Below the pieces are notes generated by a model. That model had not been told where the DNA came from, did no database searches, and was given only the letters and a program-made list of their open reading frames with translations. Positions 47,492-59,726 of a DNA stretch of 64,000 bases are shown here, piece after piece. A program made the position numbers and the translations under genes. Position 1 is the first letter of the stretch. Each line of letters starts with the position of its first letter. The stretch is from positions 16,997,001-17,061,000 of the forward strand of contig CANTUR010000283.1 of assembly GCA_947683625.1 (NCBI GenBank). The letters are read 5' to 3'. The stretch comes from Mallotus nudiflorus. Lineage: Eukaryota; Streptophyta; Magnoliopsida; Malpighiales; Euphorbiaceae.

Positions 47492-48035
47492 TCAACTAGG
47501 TTGACACACGCTTAATATTATCATCCCTTTTCTATTATCCAAATAAAAACGATAATAACCTCTCCTACTATGATCAATAAAATTTTTATTAGCACAAAAA
47601 AAAGGAGATGAATCCCACCAAGTAAGAGAAGAAGACGATACTCCATGTTTTGCAAGTAAATCTACCACTGAATTCCCTTCTCTATAAATATAAGAAACCT
47701 GAAAGTTCATTTGAGAAATATAATGAACAAATTGCAGCCAATGTTGTTGAATTTTCTAAGGCACTTGCATTTAAAAGTTGCGGAATAACTGAACCATATA
47801 AATGGAGTCACATTCTAGCCAAAGACAATGCCATCCGTTCTGCCAAGCGACTTCAACAACAAATATAGTAGCACAAACCTCAACCATATAAGCAAATTCA
47901 TGACCAATACTAAACACAAATGCCCCTCTAGGAAAACCAATTGAAGATCAAAAAATACCACTCGCTCCGGCTGCTCCAAGTGATCCCAAAGTAGAACCAT
48001 CGGTGTTCACCTTGATCTAAGTGGAGGGAGGAGGA
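47492..48035 (-). pseudogene. LINE-2 RNase H domain, broken
   Basis: Starts near 48020 with KVNTDGSTLGSLGAAG, the standard opening of the RNase H module in plant L1 ORF2 (Asp is a metal ligand). It continues with GAFVFSIGHEFAYMVEVCAT near 47930-47870, where the ligand Glu and surrounding pattern are recognisable, and with SYIYREGNSVVDLLAKHG (47700-47640), carrying the final Asp. Frameshifts divide it. The module marks the RNase H-bearing branch of plant LINEs. Confidence 0.88.
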
Positions 48036-48039
48036 TACT

Positions 48040-50516
48040 AAATCACCAAAATAATCTTTAGAGCAGAGCTTGGAATGCCTTGAATTTTAAGGAGCCTAAG
48101 AATGCAAAGGTCTTCTAAATAATTGAACATCCTGCCAATGCGAAGGAAATCACATTCCTTAATAGCTTTCCAAATCAATAGAAGAGTAGCATGAATATCA
48201 AGAGGTTCATCATCAAATATTGCAGCATTACGAGTTTTCCAAATCACAACTACAACATTAACAATAGTTGAACACCATAGGGCAACTATTTAGGAACTAA
48301 ATGCATGTTGCATTGCATCCAAAACCATATTAGATAATGAACCAGACATCAAACTCCGCTTACCAAAAAGTCTAGAAACTGCTTGCCATATAATTGAAGA
48401 AAAAGAATAGCTAATGAATAAATGGCAATTATCCTCTTTATGCGCAGCGCATAGAACCCATCTTGAAGCAAAGCAAAGCTCCTTTTTTGAATGATTATCA
48501 TCAATGGGAAGGTATTTCAAAAGAGGTTACCAGTAAATTAGAGACTGAGAGGGAGGGAGAAATTCCTTCTAAATGAAAGAATGCCAAGGAGTTGATGGCT
48601 GAGAAAAATAAAGGTCATCATACATTACTTTAACTAAATGAATTCCATTGATTTTTGTTGTCCATACACATAAGTCTAAAATATTTTAGTAGCCGAAACA
48701 GCCTCTATATTAGCTTTAACTACAGCATTAGAAATTCTGTGAAGCTGCCATCTATCATTAACCAAAAATTATGGAACCGCATCAACTAAATCCCTTTGCT
48801 CTTTTACTGTAATGGCAAGTTGATTAGCTACTGAAGGAACAATCCATTCGTCCGTCCAAAATTTAGGATTATTATCGGTACCAATAAACCACTTAATCTT
48901 CGAATAAAGAGAATTGTAAATGCTTTTAATAGAAGACCATATGGAAGACTGAAAACAAGAACCTCGAGGAACACCTGAAGGATAAAGGACTGTCTGATGA
49001 AGAACATCAATAAGATACTCCTTAGAGGTGATAACCTTCCATGCCATTTTGCTTAACATTGCCTCAATAAGACAATGATGTTGTTTGATACCGATCCTTC
49101 CTTCCATAACTGGGAGACAAGTTAATTTCCATGGAACAGTAACAAGCTTCTTATCTTGAATAGAACCAGCTCATAAAAAATTCCTCATACATCACTCCAC
49201 ATAAAAAAAAGGAGAGAATGAGACCACTTATATATAGCAACAGAGTGTAACAAAGAACTCGTAACAACTGATTGGATAAGAGTCAAACGGCCCGCCATTG
49301 ATAAAGAATTGCCTTTCCACTTAGCAAACTTAGAAAATTTTTTATCAATAATGGGTTTGAGCCATTTTCTTTTTAGAACACTAGAAAATAAAGGAACTCT
49401 TAGATACACAAAAGGCAATGAACCTTTCCTAATATCCACTACTTGACGAAGCTTGGAAATATGATTTTCATGAACTTATGGGCTAAAATAAATTTCTGAT
49501 TTGGACCAATTGACAACTTGACCAGACACTTGGCCATAATGCTTGAAAGTATCATTAATGGGTCTAATGTTTCAAAAAGAAGCTTTCCTAAAAATCAGAA
49601 AAACATCAGCATACAAGAAATGCGTAGGAAAATTAAAATACATTGTCTGAAGCATAAGAGAGATAGCACCTTCATCAACCTTCGAGGAAATCAATCTGCT
49701 ACTAGGGAAAATAGTAATGGAGAAAGTGGATCTCCTCGCCTAACTCCTTGAGAGCAAGAAAAATATCCTTGGGCTTTGCTGTTAATTAAAATTGACAGCC
49801 TGGAAGAAGAAAATAATGACAAAATCTAGTCCCAAAACTGAAGAGAAAAGCCAAAGGCCTCCTAAACATCTAGTAAGAAATTCTAATCCACAATATTAAA
49901 GGCTTTATGAATATCAATCTTCATAGCCACAATACCTTCAAAACAAGCCTTATTAAGAAAATTTACCCCTTCAAGCTCCAGCTATACAATCTAAAATGCT
50001 GCTGGTTTACAAAAAAAAAACTAAATTGATTACAAAAAAATGATTCTAGTAGCAATAATAGTAAGACGATCTGCCAAAATTTTGGTAATAACTTTAATGT
50101 TGAAGTCGCTTAGCACTATGGGGCGAAATTGCTCAATTACAATAGCATCATCCAATTTAAGAATAAGAACCATCAAGCTAGAATTAATACCTGAAGTAAC
50201 CATACCTATAATGAAGAAGCTACGAATAGCATCACAAACATCATTTCTCATCACATCCCAAAAAGTCTTATAGAAAATACTAGTGAATCCATCAGGCCTA
50301 GGAGCACTATGAGGATCCATATGAAAAATAGTATCTCAAATTACATCATCAGAAGGACATTGAATCAAAGACATATTATCATAGTCTGTAACCATACATG
50401 GCACCACCTATTTAATCAAATTAATTTCTAAGTGCACCAAAAGATCAGCTTTAAAAAGATGTTGATAAAAGCTAATAATATGTTGCTCTATAGTTGTTTA
50501 TCATCAGTTAAAACTC
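48040..50516 (-). pseudogene. LINE-2 reverse transcriptase and C-terminal region, broken
   Basis: RT fingers and palm are at 50320-50030 (DPHSAPRPDGFTSIFYKTFW, FRPIVLSDFNIKVITKILAD). The KIDIHKAF-type block is near 49930. The SQGVRRGD-type box is near 49740. The catalytic box near 49605-49620 reads LYADVFLIF, so the second Asp of YADD is lost. The thumb KWKGNSLSMAGRLTLIQS is at 49330-49270. A zinc-binding-like C-terminal region follows (49107-48290: SKMAWKV, KFWTDEW, CHLFISYSFSS). Several stops and frameshifts are present. The reading stops at the gypsy 5' LTR (50517) and continues upstream at 61698. Confidence 0.88.
50512..50516. repeat. Gypsy target-site duplication, left copy (AACTC)
   Basis: Identical to 61693-61697. 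Together they fix the insertion in LINE-2. Confidence 0.9.
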
Positions 50517-52667
50517 TGTAAACACCCAATTTCGGGATGATGAAGTATAGATGCGACAAAGGACTACAATAATGAAAATGTTATAAATAGGTTTTCAATA
50601 CTTGAAGTTTGAAACCTTAAAAGTTTGAATGCATTTTCAAAAAAAAGAGTTTAATTGGTTTTTTAAGGACTTGATTGTAATGTTTTTTAGGACCTAATTG
50701 AAATTTTTAAATTCTTTCAGGGGTCTTTTTGTAATTAAAAGTTAAAAAAAACCAGAATTCTACAATTCCGATCGAAATTCTATAAAGAATTATACGTTTT
50801 TCATCTGTTTTTTTTTTAATTTTTGCAGAAAATAAAACATATGTTTCCTGAATTTTGATTAGTTAAAAATTTACTTAAATTCCTTTTTGGGATTTATCTA
50901 GATTTTTAAGAAATAAAATCCTTTTAAAACTAAAACTCTTTCGATACGTGACCTAGGGTTTTTTCTATAAAAACCTAGCTAAAGCTATTTTAGGGGAGCT
51001 CTCCCTTTTCCTAGAGACTTTTCTTTTTCTAAGAAGTACACAAAAATACTTTTTTGTGACTTATTTCGTTTTGAAGCAAGGAGCAATATACTTTTGAGAA
51101 GGAGAATAACAAGTTTTTTTAAAGATCTATTTAACAAATAACGGTGATTTTACTGGTCTGTGGGGCCAACCCACGATGCATCCATAATCATCTCCTTCTT
51201 TACTTTCTATTTATTATTTTATTATTTTTGCTTCTATTGAATTTTGGCTTTACTCAATTTTTATTGTTATTTTGTTTATTCACTAACCATTGTTTATTTT
51301 TATGTTGGCAATTATGGAAGGGATTACATGATGATCCTACTTGGAGAGCAAAACCCATGAAGGTTCATGGAATGCTATGGATTGAACCTTGTAGCTAAAT
51401 ATAGTTTTTAGATTTTTTATTTGGTTCTTTATTTTTTTTTATTTTTTTTATTATTTTGGGATTGTATTAATTTTTTTTTTCTTTCTTCTCTTATTATTTT
51501 CGATAGATCATTTTAATAGCTCCAATAGTGGGAATAATGAAATTATGTGTGCGTGATTAGCTGTTTTATTTTAATTAATTGGATAGTAAAATTAGGGTTT
51601 TTTTAAGTAATTAATTAAAATTAATAGCTATAGAAATCATTAGGGTTTGTTTGAGCTAAAAGTGATTTAGATTTAAGTGGATAGAATTAGGTTGCTTAAT
51701 TGATTATTTTATTTTATTTGTTTGATTAAAGTCAATTAAATTAAAGTAGGGTTTTTGGAATTAATTTCATTGATTGTTTTATTTGATTGTCTTTGTTATT
51801 TTTTTATTGTTTTTGGGTTTATTTGTTTGTTTTGATATTGTTTATGTGTTTTGGGCCCTAAGCCTATGTTAGGCTTTAACACATTTAAATAAATTTAGGT
51901 TTTTTAGGTTTAATTAATTAAAATTGATATTAGGTCCATAATTAATTAGATTTAGGGTAGAGATAATTTAGGCCCATTTAGTTAATTTAGACATAGGCCC
52001 ACCTTTAATTTATTGTAATTAACTTAGACTTAACCCATTTAATTTAAGTACTTTCCATAATTTGTAGATATAAGATCATCTTAGAATTAAAGCATGTAGA
52101 ATTAGACCCATTAATTTAAATACTTCATAATTTGTAGATTTAAGCCCATTTTTAGAATTAAAATAAATAAACTTAGGTTCACTTAAATTAAAATTGAATA
52201 GGAATTAGGCTTATTAATCTTTAGGCTCACTTGTAAATTAAAACATGTAGATTTAGCTCATTTAATTAAAATCAATGTAGATTAGACTAACATAGGGATT
52301 ATGAGTTTAAATGAATGCATTGTTTACGTGTATTTTTCATGACTAATTTGCCTAGAGTTGATTGTGTTAAAAAGGGTTTATATGAAATTGCATGTAAATA
52401 GAGGGTAAGATAGTAATTCTAAATGAACACAAAACTTAAAGAAGTTATTATTTTGTACCCAAAATCTCTAAATTGTGGTGTTGGCTTTCTTTTAGAGAAT
52501 CGAGTACCACCATTTTTCGATTTGTCCTAGTTATTATCCTGGGTGGCGACTCCTCATCTCCACGCTATGTCTTTATGATAATGGTTAGTGTGTTCTTTGG
52601 AGCCCTGAGCTCAAATAGTATCGCATTTGCTAAAATCTTGGGCACGCGCTAAACCCCGCCATCTACA
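50517..52667 (+). repeat. Gypsy 5' LTR, 2151 bp
   Basis: Contains an internal stretch (51880-52320) of repeated TAGGCCCATTTAATT-like words about 60-80 bases apart. It retains a segment (about 51040-51275) missing from the 3' LTR. Confidence 0.93.
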
Positions 52668-52668
52668 A

Positions 52669-52684
52669 TGGCGACTCCACTAGG
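52669..52684 (+). promoter_or_regulatory. Gypsy primer-binding-site-like sequence
   Basis: TGGCGACTCCACTAGG begins one base after the 5' LTR. The TGG start and position fit a tRNA primer site; the tRNA was not identified. Confidence 0.6.
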
Positions 52685-53410
52685 ATAAGAGATATTGATT
52701 CTACTTATGTTCTTTAGAATTATTTTATTCTTGTATTCATTCTGCATATCCCTATTAACTAATAGTATTGGTTTATGGTCCCATGATTCCACTAGCTTCA
52801 TGGGATTGTAAATTGGCTAACCATCACTCTTAGCCTTAAATCGATTGAAGAGAGATTACCAGGCTCATCTGACCAGAGTCCATAACCCAAGTCCTAAAGG
52901 GGGGGTAGTCTTCTCCTCAGTTTACAAAGGATGTTAGGCCCCTCTGACCTTGGCCTGTAACTCAAGTCTTAGAGGAAGGCATCTTGTTAAGGGAACCATA
53001 ATCTTTTCACCAGACTCAGCTCATGTAGTGGCCTAGTAACTTCCCCTAGGATTACCCAAATTGCTTGTGAATGTTGCCATGAGGTATTTCTATCTATAAA
53101 AGCCCAAGCCCATACTGTAGGAGCCCATTTGGGCTAATAAAGATTAGGCTAATTTGTTATACCTAGAAATGTTATTTCTATGCTTTTACTACTTTGAGAG
53201 ATTTGGCATGCACGTCGGTTCTTGATATCCCCTATTGATACTAAGGCCAAGACCAAAAATCCTAGGAAAAGAGACTCGCCATTAAATATGTGTGTTTGAA
53301 GAATAAGGTTGGAAGGATATTGCATACCTGATTGTTATCTATTACTTGTTGAAAAGCATGTGCATCATGCATTTCATGCATCATACTAACACTTTCTTTT
53401 ACAACCATCA
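52685..53410. other. Gypsy 5' leader
   Basis: Leader between primer site and gag. Contains repeated CCAAGTCCTAAAGG / CTCAAGTCTTAGAGG words (52880-52975) but no coding sequence. Confidence 0.5.
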
Positions 53411-54854
53411 TAGATTCATTTAGGTCTTCCTGTGTTTGGAAATGGAGTAGTGGCAGATTAGTGAGAATTGATTTAAGTCCAAAATTAACAGCTAAAGAGA
53501 TCTTTCATAATTTGGAAAAGAGGCCTATCAATCCACTTTATGTAGAAGCTACACCAACTCAAATAGAAGAAATGGAACAACAGGGAGGAAATTGGACTCT
53601 AAAGGATGTCAAAAGAGCATTGATGGATGACATAAAAGCAATGATGCAAGATGAACTAAGATAAGCTCTAGCTGGATTAATGCCACCACCTATTATTGTT
53701 GCACCTCCCGTTGCAATCAATCCACCTGTTGTGGGTGCACCACCTGCTAACAATGGCAACTCTGCTAGGAATATACCTGTTTTGGAAATGAAATTGGAGG
53801 ATGTTGAGAGCTACATGGCCGAAAAGGAAAAAAGGGAATCATTTGAGCAAGTTCAAAAGCTGGAATCCAAGCATATGAAAGCACTAACTCAGAAGATGTC
53901 CAAAATGGAAGAATTAATGAGAGGATAAGGCATCGAATACTCATTTGACTTTGATGATGTGATGTAATTTAAAGAGGATAAGCTGCCTGATATGTTCAAT
54001 ATGCCACAGCTATAGAAGTTTGATGATATTGGAGACCCAAGGATCCACCTTAGTTAATACATAACTACTATGAGCACCACTAAGGCTCCTTCGTTTATAG
54101 TTACCAAGTTTTTTATACTATCCTTAGAGGGTATGGCAATCAATTGGCATCATGGGTTGGAGAAGTCTATCCGAGTAGATTAGAGGGAACTATGTACTGC
54201 TTTTCTAAAGCAATATGACTATAACACTAGGCTCAAGGTATCCATCAGGGATTTAGAATTGACCAAGCAGAAGCCTAATGAGTCATTTTCAGATTTTCTG
54301 ACTAGATTCATGATCAAGGCAAGATTTATGAAGAACAAGCTGGCTGAAAAGGATCGAGTTAGGATGATAGTTTGAAATGTGTCACCCAATCTGGTTAAGA
54401 GGTTACAGATGATGAACCCCAAGATGTTTGTAGACCTTTATGATGATGGATTACAAGCTGAGGAGATAAAAATGAGAAAAAGAAGATTGCTAGAAACATC
54501 AGGGCAAGGAACTACCCAACTAGGGGCACAAAGCAAGGAAATGCTAGTCAAGTTGTAGGAGTCCATGCTATTCAACAACCTAGGAGATTCTCCAATTTTA
54601 ACCAACCTTTGTCAAAAGTCCTAGAGTGCCTAATGCAAAAGGGCTTGCTTCAACCTTTACCTAATCTAAACCCACCAAATCTAAACATCCCAGGCTATAA
54701 CCCAAATAAGCACAGCCAATTCCATCAAAACATCCAACACTCCACAGATAACTGCATCCACCTCAAACATGAAATCCAAAACCTTATAGACTCTGGAAAG
54801 ATCATATACCCTAAAAACCTAAGAACTAGAAATAATCCTTTCCTAAACTACTGA
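53411..54854 (+). pseudogene. Gypsy gag, broken
   Basis: Open pieces at 53461-53664, 53680-53928 and 54609-54854, joined by interrupted frames. A proline-rich stretch (MPPPIIVAPPVAINPP) begins at 53680, followed by a coiled-coil-like charged segment. The Retrotrans_gag core is at 54100-54400 (INWHHGLE, RELCTAFLKQYDYNTRLK, KQKPNESFSDFLTRF). A degenerate knuckle-like end, HSQFHQNIQHSTDNCIHLK (from 54711), has the first Cys replaced by Ser. The protein would form the virus-like particle. At least four stops interrupt it. Confidence 0.82.
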
Positions 54855-57560
54855 AATGTACCACCCCCAGCTACCATAATGATCAACTCAGGAGTTAGTG
54901 AGGAAGAAGTGCTAAGCTCCTTTGAGGACCTAGACCTTAAAACAAATGAGAAATCTCCTAATGCCCCTAAAGATGTGGAAAGAGCAAAAGACCTTATCTC
55001 TATGATAGAAATCTCCTAATGCCCCTGAATGATAACCACTATAAGACTCAACATCCCTAGCATCTAAAATAGGAAATAAATTTTCTTATTGTCTTCTTTA
55101 AATAAAATTTTAGTTTCTTTAGAACTTGTTTTGTTTTAGTGATTGATGATATGAATTCTAATCATGCTCACTTATGTAATGTACATCCAAATGGTATTGT
55201 GCATTATGATATTGATTGCATCTGCATGTTTGACATAAATTCAATTCAATTAGACTCATTCAACATAGGCACAAATGCAAATTCAAAGAACATTCATATA
55301 TCACATGATGTAAGTTCTGAGGATATAAAATTTGAGAGAAAGGAAAAGTGAAAACAAAAGGAGAAAGAAAAAAGGACAACTAGGTAAAAATGAGAGAAAA
55401 ATATTATGTTAGGAAATTTAATAGGACTAACTGATAATAGGAGTTGTATCATGTGATGTAATGAGTGTTCTCATTTTTGCTCTAATGAATTAGTAAAATT
55501 AAATTTGAAATTTTTGTTCAAATATCACATATTCATCTTTATCATACTGCATAAGTATCTGAGTGGAAAAACAATACATAATGAAAGCTAAATCAGAGCT
55601 ATGATATCACTATTTTAGTTATGTTTTTTTGCCAACCCTTTGTGATTTTATTTGTAACTCTAGTGTCCTCTTGTACATAAACAATTTACGTGGCTCAATA
55701 ACTTGTGTCGCAACCCATACCTTATAACTATCATTAATCATTACACAACATCAAGCCTTATATTCAGCTAAAGAATTCTTCAAAGTGCAAGTCCAATTGA
55801 TTTCATCATCAAGAACTCTCTTCAATCAGTCTGCCCACTCCTCTGCATCTTCAATGCATAAGATTACAACTAATAGGGTTAGTAAGTCAAAGGATCAAAC
55901 AACAGTGAACGAATTGGGTCTCTTGCACAGAAAAATGAAAAAAGGATTGCTAGAATATCGTGAATGAATCCAGAATGAAGCTAGGGCAAAATATAGCTCT
56001 TAGGGCAAATTGCAAAACAATAAGTCTGCATTCGAAGAGTGAAAATGGAACACTAAAGTATAAGAGCCAGTATAAGAGTTCTGGCGGCATAAAGAAGTAA
56101 ACCGTAAGCAACAACCAATAATTCATCAATATTGTACCACCTGGTCATCTGTTGGACAAGCTGTATTACAAGCTGTATTAGAAGGACCAACAGTGGAGCA
56201 TTCAATACTCAAACCCACAGGCTATTGATGAGGCACCTCATTCTCACACTCTAAGCTATGAACATAGCTCTGTTCCAAATAAAAGACCTATTAGGATCAT
56301 GCATGTTATGCATAACATGCATACACTTGCATACATTTATTATGAAATACTTGCTTTGCATAATAAAGCCCTTGAGTCCAAGCAAGATTATACAAATACT
56401 CTGCTACTAACATTCAAAATTAGTATTGTAAAAGTGCAGAACGGTAGTTAGAATGTTCACATCTAAGGGAAAAGGGTAACACTATCAAGGTGAACCTTAT
56501 ACTCAATGAGACTTTAGACCTCAGGAACCTAATAAATCATAGGCCCATCCAGTAGGGGAATATCACCGATAATGATACTTACAAAAGCATCATCCTAGCG
56601 ACCTCAAAAGACTGGATAAGATACTCAAGCTCCTCATATTTAACATCCATCTCTATAGCCTCATCTGGAGCATCATCTAAAATATCTCTCCACAACAATT
56701 AGACTAGTGTAGGGTATGGAATATAGTGATGAGAAGGTCTAACATGTTAGCAAATATATTTGTCAGCCCTATAAAAGGGAAGAAAGCACTCAAAACTTAA
56801 AATGAATGCACTCTAAAAAATTATTTAATCATGAAATAAGATCTCTAACTCCTAAACCTTTTTTACGGGAGATATCAAGAAGAGGAATGAATCCCTCTAC
56901 CATAGCATTAATGGAGTGGAAAAAACACAAATGCAGCCCAAAGCCACAACTTCAATGGTGGAGTATCATGACCTTTGTGATCAGAGACATCATCACCATA
57001 ATTAAAAGGGAGGAATGCAAAAGAATAATATTGCATTTTGATAAAATTTCTTCACTTGTAAATAGACCATACTAACTTATGGTATTTTGTGCAGGAAAAA
57101 TAAAAGAGAATGAGAAAGGAACCAACACATCAGTAAGATCAAGCAAGATTGCAAATGCTAATCATTCATCAGAGTATCACCTCACATGATAAACAATTTA
57201 CAAACACCCTAAAAAATAATAAAGGGAGGTAATAGAACTTTATTTCCTAAGATTCTGAAATAAAGTACCATCTTAGTCATAAAATTCATAAATTGAAAGT
57301 AAATTCATCCATTACACGAGATCATGTACGAAAAGCCTATCTCACGACCTTTGATCATAATGGCTCTTTTTTTATTAGCCTCGCAGAATCCAGATATTTA
57401 GTTAACAATTTTATGTTGAGAGTTTATAAACTCTAATCAATCTAATGCTTGCTTTGCACCCAAACAAGGGGAATAAAATGCAAAGACAAAATATGTGGAC
57501 TTGCAGTATAAATTGCTTGAATTTTAAAGTATCATTTCAGTCTTTCCAATAATAAGTGTG
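54855..57560. other. Gypsy interior without recognisable pol
   Basis: Scanning both strands for D-T/S-G, YxDD, RNase H and integrase motifs gave nothing convincing. Short open frames at 55139-55351, 55785-55967 and 56806-57075 match no family I know. Composition is less AT-rich than the flanks. Confidence 0.55.
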
Positions 57561-57915
57561 CATATAATCTACTCCAATGCTCAAAAATGAGTATAAGTAT
57601 AAAATCATTTAACGGTACCCACGCTGAGTAATACGAGAAATGCAGGAGAATACTAAGAGGAGAATTGAGAAAAGAGTAAGCATAATTTACTCCAATGCTC
57701 ATAAATGAGTAAGAGTATTAACGAGAACCTCAGGCGATATCCATGCTGAGTAATATGAGAAAGGTGGGGGAATACTAAAAGAGGATCACATCAAAAACTG
57801 CTCCATTTACTCTAATGCTTTGTAAGAGAAAGAGTATCTAAAGGACCTTCCCAACGGTATCCATGTTGAGTAATATGAGAAAGGCAGAGGAATACTCAGA
57901 TAAGGAAGAAAAGCA
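57561..57915 (+). repeat. Gypsy tandem array 1: three copies of about 119 bp
   Basis: TACTCCAATGCT begins copies at 57570, 57688 and 57808 (the third TACTCTAATGCT). Each contains ATGCTGAGTAATATGAGAAA and ends GGAATACT. Copies are about 75-85% alike by eye. Confidence 0.85.
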
Positions 57916-58429
57916 CAAAAATAATTCAAAGGATATTTTGATACTCAGAATTTGACCTGTTTATGCTCAATTTCCATAAATTTTGTTTAGCAAATTCTCC
58001 TTAAAATTAGGTGTAGAAGTAAGCTCTTCACTTGGTAAAAGATATGCTCTCAACATAAGATGGTTAACGATGCCTCTGACCTTTGTAAATGGCAAATAAA
58101 TTATAGTTATGAAAATAAAAAATAGTGTGATTCGTTGAGTGCACGTTATCTTATGAAAAAGTGATGAATTTTCTTATAAATTTTCAATATTATAATGTAC
58201 TTTTTTTACATTCATCATGATTGAAACTAACTTCAATAAGTTTGTAGGAATTACAAATCCAGAAGGAAGTGCACCCAACTTGAATAGATGGTCAACACAG
58301 CGAAATTGAAATTAGTTAACAAGAAATTATAATCATTCAACAAAGTAAAATTCAAAGTCAGTTAGCAAAAATGCTACTCAGTCAACACAAAGAATTCAAA
58401 GCATTCGACTCAAACAACCAAAGATAAAA

Positions 58430-59170
58430 ATTGCCAAGCAGTTATGGACTGTAGCATCAAAGGCAAGCAATGAAAGGATTACAGTCAATTAGCAAGCAAT
58501 TATAGATTACAGCATCATCAGTGAGCAATGAAAGGGTTGCAGCTAATCGCAAGCAATTATGGATTGTAGCATCATCAATGTGCAACGAAAGGGTTGCAGT
58601 TAATCATGCGTAATTATGGATTATAGCATCATCAGTGAACAATAAAAGAGTTACAGCTAATCGCGAGAAATTATGGACTGTAGCATTATCAAAGGCCAGT
58701 AACAAAAGGGTTGTAGCTAATCGTGAGCAATTATGGATTGCAGCATCATCAGTGAGTAATGAAATGTTTATAGCTAAACCCCGAACAGTTATGGACTGTA
58801 GCATCAAGGGCTAGAAATGAAAGGGTTACAACTAATAAAAATTGTGAGCAATTATAGATTGCAGCGTTAAAAGTGAGCAATAGAAGGGTTGCATTTGATT
58901 AAAATCGTCAATAAGTAAGGAAGAGATTGCAGCTGATTAAAAACCTTAAGTAGTTATGGATTGCAAAATCAAAAGGTGAGCAATAAGAGGGTTGTAGTCG
59001 ATTAAAGCCAACAAGCAATGAAAGGTTACAGCTAACCAAAATCATTAATAAGCAATAAAAGGATCATAACAAAATCAAAAGTCATAAGTAGTTAAGGACT
59101 ACAGCGTCAAAGGTAGACAACGAAAGGGTTGTAGTTGTTCAAAACTTATTAATAATTATAGATTGCAACA
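58430..59170 (+). repeat. Gypsy tandem array 2: about 11-12 copies of about 60 bp
   Basis: The unit is built on GCAATTATGGATTGTAGCAT, then CAGTGAGCAATGAAAGGGTT and GCAGCTAATC. Spacing is 57-63 bases, with copies decaying towards the right. Confidence 0.88.
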
Positions 59171-59201
59171 GCATAAAGCCCATATTGAGGAATGAAAAAA
59201 G

Positions 59202-59565
59202 CAACATTATACGACCGAGTATAATGTATCCTTTCAATCTAGACTATACAACCAAGTATAGTCAACATTATAAGATCGAGTACAACATGTTCTTCAAATT
59301 AACGCTACACATCCAAGCATAGTCGACATTGTACGACCGAGTACAATGCATCCTTTCAATCCAGACTATACGATCGAGTATAGTCGACATTGTATGATCA
59401 AGTACAATGTATCCTTTCAATCCAAACTATACAACTGAGTGTAGTCAACATTCTATCAAGCATGATGTATCCTTTCAGTTAGTACTATACGACCGAGTAT
59501 AGTCAACATCATACGATCGAATGTGATGTATCCTTTCAAATCGATGATATACGTCTGAGTATAGT
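59202..59565 (+). repeat. Gypsy tandem array 3: six copies of about 61 bp with internal palindromes
   Basis: Each copy has CAACATTRTACGACCGAGTA, CAATGTATCCTTTCAATC and a near-palindrome such as ACTATACGACCGAGTATAGT. It ends shortly before the purine tract and 3' LTR. Confidence 0.9.
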
Positions 59566-59726
59566 GTTTCCTTAGATGTTTTAGGTTTATGCCTAGTGTA
59601 TGGTAACACAAGCATTCATTGTGAACTGACGATCACTTACAGACAAAAGCCTCAAGAAGCACAGGTAATTACCCAAACTTTTATTCTTAAGAAATTTTGT
59701 GCTTATTTGCAACGAAGGGGGGCAAC

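Noticed and set aside
55785..57075. Short plus-strand frames in the gypsy interior as pol remnants
   Set aside because: No catalytic motif of protease, RT, RNase H or integrase is visible in them.
58430..59565. CRISPR-like array
   Set aside because: Repeats are directly adjacent and degenerate, without unique spacers, inside a plant retrotransposon.
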